A DNA stretch of 64,000 bases from Codonopsis lanceolata (lineage: Eukaryota; Streptophyta; Magnoliopsida; Asterales; Campanulaceae): positions 102,763,547-102,827,546 of the forward strand of contig CM028377.1 in NCBI GenBank assembly GCA_013146195.2, in the 5' to 3' direction. Numbering within the stretch: the stretch's first letter is position 1; every line of letters starts with the position of its first letter. Position numbers and translations under genes: made by a program. Below are positions 11,320 to 21,059 of the stretch, piece after piece. Below the pieces are notes generated by a model. That model worked only from the letters and a program-made list of their open reading frames with translations, had not been told where the DNA came from and searched no databases.

Positions 11320-11799
11320 CACGCCCACGCCCTTACCTTTCATCATACATAGTCCCATTCGCTTCAGGGAATGGGGTTGAACCAGTTGGTTGAGATTCAT
11401 GATTTTTCATTAGAATCTCATTATTCTGTTCAGCTACAAGGAGGCAAGAGATCAATTCAGAATACCTTTTAAAAAACCCTTTTCTTGATATTGCTGCTAC
11501 AGGAGCATATTCGAGGTATGAAATGTGGAGAAAGTCTTCTCCAACATATCATATTTAGTGATGGTTTCCCCACATAATTTCAACTGTGAGGTTATTTTAT
11601 ACATCATTGAACTATATTCATTGATGGTTTTAAAATCTTGTAGGCGGATATGAATCCAATCATAATGTGTTTTTGTGAGAATGGCCGTTTTCAAATGGTC
11701 ATATCTTTCGTTCAAACTTTCCCAAAAGACGAGTGGATCATTAACCGTGAGGTACTCCATCTTTAGGTCTTCATGGACGTGGTGTCGTAGGAAAATCAT
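10865..11799 (-). pseudogene. Copia gag remnant: UBN2-like domain, RG repeat, zinc knuckle
   Basis: The first part (11799-11497) reads FLRHHVHEDLKMEYLTV, FWESLNERYDHLKTAILTK, LQDFKTINEYSSMMYKI, TSQLKLCGE and MLEKTFSTFH, all typical of plant copia gag (UBN2/DUF4219-type). A (CGTGGT)n stretch at 11335-11270 encodes RG dipeptides in one minus frame, with a stop near its start. The last part (11101-10865) has CFRCGMTGHLHAHL, a CCHC knuckle whose last Cys is replaced. Gag forms the particle and binds RNA; this copy is broken by at least one frame change and lost a zinc ligand. Confidence 0.88.
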
Positions 11800-12896
11800 G
11801 GCCTGAGCCTGGTGTTGATTACTTATCCATTAATTATTACTTTGTTGGATAGTATTTTCGAGGCTTTTGGCGGCCAGGTGGGTTTCGACATCTATTTTCC
11901 AAGACATATAATTTTTCCTAGTTATGTCCAGCCTTGCAAATTCGAGCTTAGCGATGCTTGCCATTTGTGAAGAAAAAACTATAAAAATGAAACATATATA
12001 TTAATAAAATTATGACATGGAAATTTTATTCATATGATAATCAGTACATGTTAAAATGTATGTTGAAAGCTATTGTAACTGCTAACAGGACATACATGAT
12101 ACAAAGATAGGTAATAAAAATCTGAAAATCGTTTGGAGGGTATTCAGCAACAAAAACCAATGCGCGACGCAATAACAAGTATGATAATAATCATCAACAT
12201 TGGAGGAAATATTTTGTAGAAGAAGATATGGTATTGAGAGTTTGTAAGGAGGTAGTAAAAATGTGAGTAATCTATTAAGATGTTGTTGTATATATGGAGA
12301 GAAAAAAAGACCATTTATGACCGTTAACTAGCCGCTTATTATCGTTGGAGTAGAGAGATAAAAATCAGTAACTAACCGTTAGAGGAGAGGGGTAAAAATG
12401 TAAAAATTCTGATTTAATAGAATTGCATTTATATTATGAATAAGTGTAAATCTTATTAGGAGCAATAAATAAAATAACTCCGCATGAATATTTTTCCAGT
12501 CAACTTTATACAGCTATTATATAGCATACATATATATTCACGCCACGCTACTCAGCAAGCCTTTCTGTGGGTGTTTGAAAGTTAGTAATATATATATATG
12601 TATATAAAGTTATTCATATATAGAATTGAAATATATGTATATATATAAATATTCAGTTTGTAGTTTGAGATTATTTCCACACAAGTATCAACGAACATAT
12701 ATATTATGCGTTAAATAATAAATTATTATTTCGTCATCTTACCATATATTATCGACGGTGGCTCAGCCAACCTTTTCTTAATAATGGTGATATACGATAT
12801 ATATTGAAGTAAACCAAAGACATAAAATAAAGAATATATCGGTAGAAAATTTTACCGTTTGAGATTGTTAAGAATAGAACAATCGTGTTGATAACG
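11800..12896. other. Copia gag start and untranslated leader
   Basis: AT-rich sequence between gag and the 5' LTR of the nested element. Minus-strand gag likely begins near 11965, where a Met and SIAKLEFARLD-like phrase precede the UBN2 part. Next to the LTR (12896 downward) the minus strand reads CGTTATCAACACGATTG, which occupies the primer-binding-site position but is not a clear initiator-Met tRNA match. Nothing else is recognised. Confidence 0.5.
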
Positions 12897-13125
12897 TGTT
12901 ATAAAGTAACCACAAATTAGAACAAAGAGTGTATGAGAGAAAGAGAGAGAGAGAGTATTATTCTGGCTGAAGGATTCAGTAGCACAATAACCTTACATTG
13001 CTCGGTATTTATAACCGAGCAATGAATGAAGGTGTCTGCCAATGTTGACAAACCAAACCATCTTCTAGCCTTTGCTAGCTAGCATGCTAGCCTACTAGCT
13101 AGCTATGTTCATTTATTACATAGCA
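12897..13125 (-). repeat. 5' LTR of nested copia element
   Basis: Read on plus it starts TGTTATAAAG and ends CATAGCA. It is 229 bp because of a shorter GA run and the absence of an 8-nt stretch present in the other LTR. It carries the conserved TATA-box inverted repeat at 12996-13024. Confidence 0.9.
12996..13024 (-). promoter_or_regulatory. TATA box held between 11-bp inverted repeats (5' LTR)
   Basis: Identical arms and spacer to the copy at 6837-6865. This is the LTR that would drive element transcription on the minus strand. Confidence 0.75.
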
Positions 13126-13130
13126 AGAGT
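13126..13130. repeat. Right target-site duplication AGAGT
   Basis: Matches 6725-6729 and is followed by the continuation of the interrupted Sirevirus-like LTR. Confidence 0.9.
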
Positions 13131-13166
13131 ATATCTTTCACAAGATATTTAATAGATATTTCAACA

Positions 13167-13180
13167 ATCTCCTCTTATTT
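13167..13180 (-). promoter_or_regulatory. Polypurine tract of Sirevirus-like copy 1
   Basis: On the minus strand AAATAAGAGGAGAT directly precedes the LTR start TGTTGAAA. Copy 2 has AAATAGGAGGAGAT in the same place (22651 to 22638). Confidence 0.75.
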
Positions 13181-13383
13181 GCTTAAATCCATTCACTTAA
13201 GTAGAGAGATAAAAAAAGAGAGATAAAATCAATAATTTAGATACTAATATTCAGCATATTAGTGAATCAACCCTGCAGAAGAGGTTAGATGAATCATTAT
13301 CCAAAACAAAGATGAAGTATCAAGAGATAAGTACTTAAAGCAGTTTATGACATGAATTGAAAAGAGTTTTGAGAGAATACGGG

Positions 13384-16300
13384 TCAATCTTGAGAGGATC
13401 CAGATCCTTCTTTTGGCATGTGATAAGCTGGCTGAGCTGGAGGGATGTCAGCTGGCTGAATTGGAGGGATGTCAGCTGGCTGGACTGGTATTGCATCATT
13501 TGTAGGAGGATCAACTAGAGCAAAGACATCTTCACTGAACACTGTAAGACCTAGAATCCTTCTCAGCTCCTTGTTTTCCAGAGTGAGAACCTTGGCATGT
13601 TCTCTATGCTTCCTCTCTTTCTGAATGGATTTAAGCAAGATGGATTTTGTATTGGTGGCTCTGGTAGCCCATTCCCATCGATACATCAGCACATAGTTCC
13701 AGTCATTCATTGTAGATTCTTGAAGGGCTCTGGTAGCATCTGCATCCTTAACTTCAATAGAAATGATCTCCCTTAGATTAGGAAGAATAGAAGCAACCTG
13801 GTGCTGGATGTCATGGAATTGTTGAGAAATAATTTTGAAGGCAGCTTCCATGTGAAGTTGATGTATATGATATATATCCAGTTTTTCAGCCAGGGAGACT
13901 TGTATGAGAGGAACAAAAGGACCAGAAACATCGATTAGAGAAAGAGATGTAGCAGCCTCAGGAAAAAGGTTGTAGTTGGCAAATCCATCCTCCTTAGATT
14001 GAGGAGGGGAGAGACCAAACATTGGAGGTGGTGATGGAGATGACTGAGGCTCTGGAGAGATATCTTCAAACGCGATCTTCTTTCTAGTTGGTTTGTTTAG
14101 GGCTGAGGGTTGAACTAATGATGGATTGTTGGTATAGCTTTTTCTGCTGGACCAATTTTTGAGTTGGAGAGAGAAATGTATCATCATCAGTAAAGATTTC
14201 TGGATTTGCAGAGGTAGTGATGGAAGGCTCTTCATCACCCTCTGCTCCCACTTCGACTGATTTGGAATCAACTTAAGAGGATGAAGAAGAAGATGAGATC
14301 GAAGGCTGGACTCCAATGCTGTGAGTATTGGATCTAGAAGAGATCAGATGCACTGGAGTAGGTGGATGAATTTGAGGAGCAACAATAGAAGTGTCAGCAT
14401 TAGCAGCCTTGTTAACATCAGCTGAAGCCGTGGAAGAAGGTTCTTGAGCATTAACTGGCTCATTCAAAATCATGGGTAATGAGGTAATTATTTCAATAGA
14501 TGGTAGTGAACTAGAGGGAACAACAGTAGGGTCCAAAAAAGGAAGTGAACGAGTTAGTTCAATAGCAGCCTCAGAAATGGCTGGATCATATGTTTGCATG
14601 TCAGCTGGTAGGGAACTATCAGCTTGTGGTACCGGTAAGATTAGAGTGAGGTTGATAATTTGTGGAGGGTTGAGAGGTAGAGCCATTGCCTGATGTGGAA
14701 GATAAGCTTTGTTGAAGATCAAGATGGTTACATTTGGTCTTGATCATTACATCTTCAAAGCATTTGAGTGCTAGGCGATGAATTTGTGCAAGTTTTTCAA
14801 AGGCTAATGCAGAGGTGATCCACACTTGGTTGACTTGGTCATCTTCTGGACGAACCAACCGCCTTTGAAGAAAGGGATCAGTAGCAGAGAGATGAGGTAA
14901 ACCAAGGACTCGATTGTAGATTTTCCAAGTGCTAAAGATGACCTCATCTTGGACAAATCTGTCACAGGACAAATAGAACTGATTCCAGCGAAGGGGCATA
15001 AGGTCAAAGTATTTACCATAGTTTGCAACTAGGTCTGCAGCAGAAAGATTTGGAGTGACTGGATAAAGCACATAGAGCCTTCGTCGATAGAGATGATCAA
15101 TATACTTGACTGGGTTGACTGGAGGTTTATCTTCCTTCTTGACTTCATGAAAGCTTAAGAGAAATTGAACAAAGTGAGGAAGATGGTCTATAGGAAATAC
15201 CTAGTTATTAGGTATGGGTTTTGGGTTTACATAGTAAGGATTATTATAGGGATGGAAGGTAGAGTTTCTGTTTAGAGGGAAGAATTTGATAAGCTTAGTA
15301 TTTGATGAAGTAGGCTTGGGTGAAGGAGAGTTTGGGACAGGAGTAGTGGTAGGAATTTCCGAAGCTGTGGTTGGAGAGAAAGGAACGAAGTTACCTGGGT
15401 TCAAAGTGGGATTTCTTATTTGTCTTTTAGATTGAGGAGACAGAGAGGAAGTGAGTGCAACTGGTTGACTTGTTCTTTGATTAACAGGAGGATAAGGAAT
15501 TGTGTCTTCTTCAGCTGAGTCATCATTGGTTATCAGCCTTCGTCTTCTTCGAGTTATAGCAGGTGGAGGTAGGATGTCAGTTGGCTAAGCTATGTCAGTT
15601 GGCTGACTAAATGAAGTTACAGGTAGTGAAGGTCCTTGACTTCGAGATCTTCTAGATCCTCGATCAGTGGGTTAGGAAGGTTTTGACCAAATCTGCTTGA
15701 GGAAAGGTCTCGATTGACATCGGCTGCTATGTACTTCTTGGCTCTAACAGGTACCATATCACCAATGGCAAAGAGACAAGGCCGAAAGGCAGTATTTGAT
15801 AGAATAAAATCATCGATGATGAGATGGTGGGTTAGCTTTTGGTTACCAGACTCCATGTTTTCCTTGTATTTAACTATATTAGCTTTTACACACTCAACCA
15901 GCACAACTTCCCAATTGATTTCATAATTTTCAACAATGCCCTCCCTTAGAAATAATTGAGGCTCGGTGATTTTGTCATGCCCACTAGATTTGATGAGCGG
16001 ACATTTGTCTAGTATAGTGGTTAGGGCATAATGAAGAGGGGCAAAACGGTTCTTGTGTCGGCCATATACAAGTTCAACATGGACCTCACCACGCATGGAA
16101 ACCCACCCAACTTGTTCTGTATCTTTAGGAATGGTATAGATTGAGGACCCGTCATTAGGGAGGTTAGGGAAGACCTTAGAGATAATCTCTACATCAAAAA
16201 CGATACCAATCCCTCTAATGGTTCCAGAGAGAGAGAAGGGATCAGATGGGTCTTCCTTTATAGACATGAAGAATTCTTTGATGAGTTGAGTGTGGTGTGA

Positions 16301-16617
16301 ATCTCAAAGTTTAGCAGAGGGAATACTCCAGAAGATGTTAAGAGATGAACTAGTTCGAGTCCCAATGGAGTTTTGTTGAGAGAGGCAATGTCTAGAAGAC
16401 AACCGAATGAGGTATTATCTACGATTGCAACAGAGAAGTAAACTAGAGTTTGAAGAAGCAAAGAAAGAAGGGAGAGACTTGAGATAGAGAAGGAAAGATT
16501 TGTAGGAATTTTAGGGTTTAAGGGAGGTATATATAAAGTAGGTAAGATTTGAAAGGTTTGAGTGAGGTATAAGAGATGATAGAAGAAGGTATTAAATATG
16601 TATACGTACGTGTACAT
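13384..16617 (-). pseudogene. Env-like/extra ORF of Sirevirus-like copy 1, broken
   Basis: A chain of minus-strand reading frames (16617-16258, 16267-15617, 15404-15201, 15071-14619, 14722-14273, 14316-13384) forms one long degenerate gene. The N-terminal part has FGCLLDIASLNKTPLGLEL. The next frame follows with DPFSLSGTIRGIGIVFDVE, resembling the 'putative plant transposon protein' domain. The middle is Pro/Ser/Thr-rich and the C-terminal part is rich in Pro and Gln, with a 12-residue repeat (PPIQPAD-type) near 13480. It occupies the place of the env-like ORF known after pol in Sireviruses. No signal peptide or membrane anchor was recognised, so 'env' is positional only. At least four frameshifts or stops. 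Confidence 0.6.
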
Positions 16618-16865
16618 ATATAGAATTTTTGGAAGTGGATTTTAAAAGTGAAGATATGGCGTGTAGTGAGTAAGTATATAGAATTTTAGTTTTTAGGCTT
16701 AACCGGTGATGATTGATGTTGATTTATGATAGAGGTCAATACCCATTATGATGGGCAGTTTTTGTATAGGCATGTCACAACAACCTCAGTGTTGGTGAGA
16801 TAGCGGGAGAGGCGGTTTGGCTTCTTAAGGAAGATTTGTGAGTTATAAGGAAAATTTTGAGCGGG
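16618..16865. other. Leader of the env-like ORF, unassigned
   Basis: About 250 bp between the ORF start and the Tat LTR. It equals the spacer that in copy 2 separates pol from the extra ORF. No motif recognised. Confidence 0.4.
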
Positions 16866-17050
16866 TGTAGACACCCCAATTTCGTACCCCTGATATGTAA
16901 CATGACATGAAATATCAACACCTGTTAAAAACATAACAAATGTCAAGTTACAGGGTTTAAAATGCAAAAGAAAAAGCAGGATGCGGAAACAGTGAAATGC
17001 AGGGGGCCAAAGTGTCAAAAAAGACCCCAAGAAGGAGCCCAGGCGCCACC
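16866..17050 (+). repeat. Tat LTR start in opposite orientation
   Basis: Begins TGTAGACACCCCAATTTCG and follows the LTR starts at 56313 and 63970 for about 185 bp, including AACAAATGTCAAGTTACAGG. It then switches to reverse-oriented leader sequence. It stands head-to-head with the minus-strand LTR whose start is at 19014. Confidence 0.8.
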
Positions 17051-17059
17051 TATATCCAC

Positions 17060-17578
17060 TTTGGACACGCCGTGGGTTCCGGAATGGGTGCTCTCGCGCC
17101 CAGGCGCCTGGATGGGTACGCAGTGTATGGGGATGGGTGACATCCACGCCTGCCCCACCCTCCCTTGTCTAGGAGGACGAAATCAAAAGGCGAGAGGAGT
17201 GCCGTTTAATAGCGTTGGAATGCGCCTCGGCTGCCTTTAGTGGATTTTGATCCAATATGGGAGCTGGGTTTTCTATGTCAAGTTATCCCTTTTTAGTGGG
17301 ATACCAGACATAGAATGCATCACCCTTCCATTCACATTCTCCCTTTTTAGGGAGAGCGGAAAAGTGCAAGGAAGGAATGTTGCGACGCACTATGAATTTT
17401 ATGAAAAAATAGCCTTATGGCCTATTTCTGATCACTATGGGTGCTTTGGGTTTTCACGTCAAGTTATCCCTTTTGGGATACCAGTGAATCACCTTTTCCA
17501 TTCCCATTTTCCCTTTTATGGGAAAACTAAAAGTGCAAGGAAAGATGTTGCGAGGCCCCACCTGATCCAAAATGTTTT
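17060..17578 (-). other. Tat-D leader with paired CCC/GGG hairpins
   Basis: The reverse complement of the Tat-B leader (57560-58090). Four short perfect hairpins are visible: TATCCC/GGGATA (17284-17303), TCTCCC/GGGAGA (17338-17355), TATCCC/GGGATA (17465-17480) and TTTCCC/GGGAAA (17508-17525). Loops are 4-8 nt and T-rich on plus (A-rich in the element RNA). No gag start is seen. Confidence 0.65.
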
Positions 17579-17585
17579 GTCGCCA
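17579..17585 (-). promoter_or_regulatory. Candidate primer-binding site
   Basis: On minus TGGCGAC follows the presumed LTR end (..AAATAAAGA) and is followed 16 nt later by GGTGGGGCCTCG. TGGCGAC is a common opening of primer-binding sites in Tat/Ogre elements. Tat-B has TGGTCAC at the same place (57559). The tRNA is not identified. Confidence 0.45.
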
Positions 17586-19014
17586 TCTTTATTTTAAGGA
17601 ATAAATAAGGCAAAACCAAAAAAGAAACCGAGATTGTAAAAAAACGGGTTCGGAGGCTAAGTTATTTGAGTCGAAGGTGCTAGGCACCCAACTCAGCCTC
17701 TTCGGTCTTCAAAACGGTTTTTACTAAAGTATGCTGTTATATTTATTTAAATGCATAAATAAAACATTAACCGCCTACAAATACATCCATTACATCTATA
17801 TTATTTACTCGACTGCAATGCCTTCTTTTACAAACAATTATAAATATACTTGAAAATATTTAGCCATAATAACTAAGCTACATTTAGTATTATTTCCAGC
17901 TAAATCCGCAAAGATAACTGCTTATTATATACATTGGATCGGATTGGAAATAATACTCTTACAAATAAAGACTTTAATGAATAAATAAAGCAAATAATTA
18001 CAAATACTTCTGAAAATATTTAACTATAACAACGGCTATATTTAGTACTATTTCCTAACTAAATCCGGGCAGCACAATTGCTTGTATATCTACATTGGCT
18101 TGGATTGGAAATAATACTTTTACAAAATAAAAGACTTTAAAATAAACTTCTGATGCTTCCCAGTAAGGTGTGTCTCGGCTCGTCCCTCGGAGAGAGAGAG
18201 TCTTTGTTGTTGTTGTTGTTGTGTGTTGTGTGTTGTGTGAATTTGGCACGCTTCCCTCGAAAGTTACTTTGGCCTAGGGTTTCAGGCGAAGTACCTGTTG
18301 TGTTTGGTTGTTTGGTGGCTTGAAGTAGGTGAAATCTGCACAATCGGCTTATTTCTCGGCTGATTTGGCTTTTTAAATCGGCACTAACCGCGCTTCCACG
18401 ATTTTTGGACCGGGGAAAAAGGGTGGATACCTAGCTGCGGGGCTAATGTTCACTTCTACCGGTTGGTTTTGTGTTTGGCGGAGGTTTGGCAGAGTTTCGA
18501 GGCTTTTAAGGTGATCGCTCACTATCTCACACTCGTTCTCTATTTCTCCAACAAGTAACGTTAACGAGAAGCTTGTCGAAGAAATTCTTTGTGTGTCCGA
18601 AATGAGGAGTCGCTCTCGATTTATAGGCCGAGCAGGGGACACAAAGGAAATAAATTTCCTTCTTCACGCATCAAATGAGTGTACACCGCACGGATCGCTT
18701 GTATTTTTCGCAAGCAACGTTGGTGCATCAGGCGTTGAAGAAAAGGATTTGGGTGCCAAGCCCATTAAATTTGGGCGGCTAACTCCAAAAAAATGAGCCA
18801 CGCCCATTTCAATGGTGGCTACACCCATTTCCAAACTATGCACTTTTTTTTGAGCACTTTTGTCCCCGCACTAATTGCCCCACAAGATCCTCGCTTGTCA
18901 TCCCGCTTTGTCCTTTGCACTTTGACCCTCAGAACTTGACATTTGTTAATGTTTGAACAAGTCTTGATATTTTTGTCATGTCACATACCGGGGGTTCGAA
19001 ATTGGGGTGTCTGA
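17586..19014 (-). repeat. Tat-D LTR
   Basis: In minus orientation it starts TCAGACACCCCAATTTCG (TGTAGACACC in the other copies) and runs about 1.43 kb to the primer-binding site. A TATA box lies at 18625-18618. A GTTGTT/GTGTGTT run is present at 18199-18240. Internal sequence matching the Tat-B LTR includes the AATCCGGGCAGCACAA segment near 18055. Exact 3' edge is inferred from the primer-binding site. Confidence 0.65.
18618..18625 (-). promoter_or_regulatory. TATA box of Tat-D LTR
   Basis: TATAAATC on the minus strand, about 390 nt into the LTR. Tat-B has TATAAATA about 340 nt into its LTR (56653). Confidence 0.6.
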
Positions 19015-19020
19015 GGCCCC

Positions 19021-19076
19021 TCAATCGATGGAGTCTACGGTAACCCGCGGCTTCTTGAGTAGACTAACATCGTTGA
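19021..19076 (-). other. Hairpin at the 3' LTR junction (Tat-D)
   Basis: On minus TCAACGATG (19076-19068) pairs with CATCGATTGA (19030-19021, one bulge), and GTCTAC pairs with GTAGAC inside. The polypurine-like GAGGGGCCTC follows directly, then the LTR. Same design in Tat-A (56249-56305) and Tat-B (63907-63962). Confidence 0.7.
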
Positions 19077-19241
19077 TAAGAATAGATCTCCAATTTCGCT
19101 CAATTATGAAACGAGGGAGAAAGATGCGCAGATAGCGCTTATAATGCAAGCAATTTATCAAACCTCCATATCCTAGACATTTTTAGTCGGCTATAGCAAA
19201 GTTATCGCAGTTTTTAAGCGCATATGCAAATTGAATGCTCG

Positions 19242-19308
19242 ATGGTCGGACTACTAAAGTAGGTCGCCTACGTATCCCTTAATAAAGGAATCAGACCAAA
19301 CGTAGTTC
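19242..19308 (-). repeat. CTACGT-ACGTAG module, Tat-D copy 1
   Basis: On minus: GAACTACGTTTGGTCTG, ATTCCTTTATTAAGGGAT, ACGTAGGCGACC, then GGTCCGACCATC-type sequence. CTACGT pairs with ACGTAG and ATTCCTT pairs with AAGGGAT. Confidence 0.75.
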
Positions 19309-19437
19309 GGCCTCAAGCTGGGGATCAAGTGTTGCGGTCCTTGCAAGTGCTGCAATGTTAAATGAGCAGAGCTTTGCAGCTTTATCAAATGAGTGCCGCA
19401 AAGGTAAATAATGTGTTGTGTTTGGTCGTGTCTCAGA

Positions 19438-19488
19438 GATAGGCGCCTACGTATCCTTAGCCAAGGAATCGCACTCAAACGTAGTTCG
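19438..19488 (-). repeat. CTACGT-ACGTAG module, Tat-D copy 2
   Basis: On minus: GAACTACGTTTGAGTGCG, ATTCCTTGGCTAAGGAT, ACGTAGGCGCC. The loop and linker differ from copy 1 but both stems are kept. Confidence 0.75.
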
Positions 19489-19510
19489 TCTCGTGGCTAT
19501 GCAGAGTGAA

Positions 19511-19700
19511 TTGTTTCCTAGGAACTCGACCTCTCGGAGGAAACAAGACCTTTCCTATAAATCCGGGGCTGTGTACCCCTTAAAGGAAAGTTTCCCACAT
19601 AGCCAAAATGTATGGAATGCATTGCCTCCTTAGGAACTCAGTCTTCAACGGAGAACAAGACCTTTCCCTATCAATCAGGCTGTGTGCCCTTAAAGGAAAG
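19511..19700 (-). repeat. Hairpin array before the 3' LTR (Tat-D)
   Basis: Two tandem units, each with two stem-loops. Unit 1: TTGTTTCCT/AGGAAACAA (19511-19546, perfect 9 bp) and CTTTCCT/AGGAAAG enclosing GGGG/CCCC (19550-19590). Unit 2: a weaker TTG-CTCC/GGAG-CAA stem (19622-19659) and CTTTCC/GGAAAG enclosing AGGC/GCCCT (19662-19700). The sequence differs from the Tat-A and Tat-B arrays but the layout is alike. Confidence 0.65.
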
Positions 19701-19739
19701 TTTCCAAACATCATACAAATGCACCGCTAAAAGGAAAAT

Positions 19740-20235
19740 ACCTTCCTTTCCTTTACCTTTGTTGTGTCCTTTGTGCTGTCCATGCGAATCTGGCTGCTTT
19801 ACCTTGTCGCTTGTTGCTGCACTTTGCTGGGGATTCTTCTTTTGTCACTGTTCCAGCCCTTGCTGGAAAATCTTTTCCCCTGTCCCACTGTGTTTTTTGC
19901 TTTAGCTGGAAAATCTTTCTTGATGCTGCTGCATTTTCTTTACTGCTCCTTCTAACCTTGGTCGAAGCTTTCTTTCTTGTTGTAGCATCTCTTGGTACAA
20001 ATTCGGTGGATCATCTTTTCTTTCTTCTTTGTTTTCTTTGCTCCATCTTTCGGCCTTTGAAAATTTCTTCTTCTGCAGTCGCATTTTTCTTGTTGCATGT
20101 ACCTGAAAATTTTCCATCTTGTACATGCATTTTACCTCTCCCGATTTTTTTTGTTTTTTTGTCTTTTTTTTTTCTGCATGCCTGTCACTTTTCTTTATCT
20201 ACATGCTTATTACCTTTTTTTTTGTCCGCCTGAAA
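19740..20235. other. Pyrimidine-rich stretch of Tat-D
   Basis: T/C-rich on plus, with TTTTCTTT-type runs. It occupies the place of the A-rich low-complexity tracts of Tat-A (55070-55260) and Tat-B (62880-63040), seen from the other strand. Open frames here encode only Leu/Phe-rich strings and are not genes. Confidence 0.55.
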
Positions 20236-20239
20236 ACAC

Positions 20240-20960
20240 TTCTAATCTGCTAGATTTTGGCACTGTTTGACACTTTGAAGCATTCCTGACTTTATTATTA
20301 ATGCTTATGCATGTCCTATTTATGCCTAAATGATGTAATTAAGTAATGATGCATGAAATTTATATGATTTATTTTTGCGATGCATGATTAAACTAGTGGT
20401 CACTACTTGACCTTATTATGCATGATTTATACTATAAATGCAAATGAGGCTTCATGATGCATGCTTATGCTGCAGGGATATAGTGAATGCCATGAGAATA
20501 TTTATTTTTATGATTGGGGGCATTTTATTTTCTTTTTTTAGCGCACCCCTAATGCAGCTTATTGGATAATAAATGCAAATGCTGGATGCATGTACTACTT
20601 TATTTAATACAAATGTGATGTCTAAAAATTACAGGATGCCTATTAACATGATACATAAATATTATTTATTCTATCGTGCATGCAATAATGCAAAATGCAG
20701 TACATATTTTTAAGATGCAAAATGTATTTTTATAATGTCTAAAATGCAAAAATGTTTATCTAAATGCAAAACAATACAATTTTTTTGTTGTTTTTTTTTT
20801 TTGTTGTTTTTTTTTTTGAAAAAAGAACCTGTACAAACATTTACAATGCAATCTAGTTTTATATGATGCAAAATAAATAAAAAAAAAACACATGCAGACT
20901 CAAAACGCACGCACAAAGCAAAGCTATACCAACCTAACAGGTAATGGCACGTTGTTTCTC
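20240..20960 (+). other. Intron-1-like sequence of ORF A in Tat-D
   Basis: Reverse-complement match to 53940-54520 of Tat-A: both contain the strings around ATTTGACCATA/TGGTCACTA, GCGATGCATGA and ATGCAAATGAGGC. In Tat-A this is the intron after exon 1 of ORF A. Exon 1 itself is not recognisable next to it here. Confidence 0.5.
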
Positions 20961-21059
20961 CAAAATGAATTTTAAAGGAATATACCTTCGGGTTTGAACA
21001 GACTTTCCCTTTTTTTTTTCTTTGGTGATATGCGGGGAAAGGAAAAGACAGATGCCTCT

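Larger units (their letters stand above)
6730..13125 (-). mobile_element. Complete nested Ty1/copia element with short LTRs
   Basis: A 6.4-kb element bounded by two 229-244-bp LTRs and flanked by 5-bp duplications AGAGT. It sits inside the LTR of Sirevirus-like copy 1. Minus-strand order is 5' LTR (13125-12897), gag with an RG-rich stretch and zinc knuckle, protease, integrase, RT, RNase H, polypurine tract, 3' LTR (6973-6730), the classical copia order. The coding part has several frameshifts and stops. The two LTRs differ by about half a dozen substitutions plus two indels (the GA run and an 8-nt stretch), pointing to a fairly recent insertion. Lineage within copia is not assigned. Confidence 0.92.
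5924..13166 (-). repeat. 3' LTR of Sirevirus-like copy 1, split by a nested element
   Basis: In minus orientation it begins TGTTGAAATATCTATT next to the polypurine tract and ends ...TTGTTGCCA at 5924. Without the nested element and one target duplication it is about 842 bp. The start aligns with copy 2's LTR: TGGCAACAAATAAGGCTAG here against TGAGCACAATAATAAGCTAG there, each followed by a long G run and TTGAATAGC. The G run is 12 bases here. Both LTRs hold a perfect palindrome at the same relative place. Confidence 0.65.
5924..16865 (-). mobile_element. Sirevirus-like Ty1/copia element, copy 1 (3' part)
   Basis: On the minus strand the order is a broken env-like/extra ORF (16617 to 13384), a polypurine tract (13180 to 13167), and an LTR running from 13166 down to 5924, itself split by a nested copia element. 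The LTR contains a GTGGTTCAC...GCTACGCCCAC region shared with copy 2 at 21655-21700. No pol is present: the element stops at 16865, where a Tat LTR begins, so gag, pol and the 5' LTR are lost or displaced. The env-like ORF after pol is a known feature of the SIRE/Sirevirus lineage. Lineage assignment rests mainly on copy 2, which keeps pol. Confidence 0.65.

Noticed and set aside
11074..11380. Open frames rich in His/Asp or Thr/Pro on the plus strand
   Set aside because: They are the antisense reading of the RG-encoding (CGTGGT)n stretch of copia gag.
19764..20233. Leu/Phe-rich frames that look like membrane proteins
   Set aside because: They arise from a pyrimidine-rich low-complexity tract of Tat-D; no other protein feature or conserved start.
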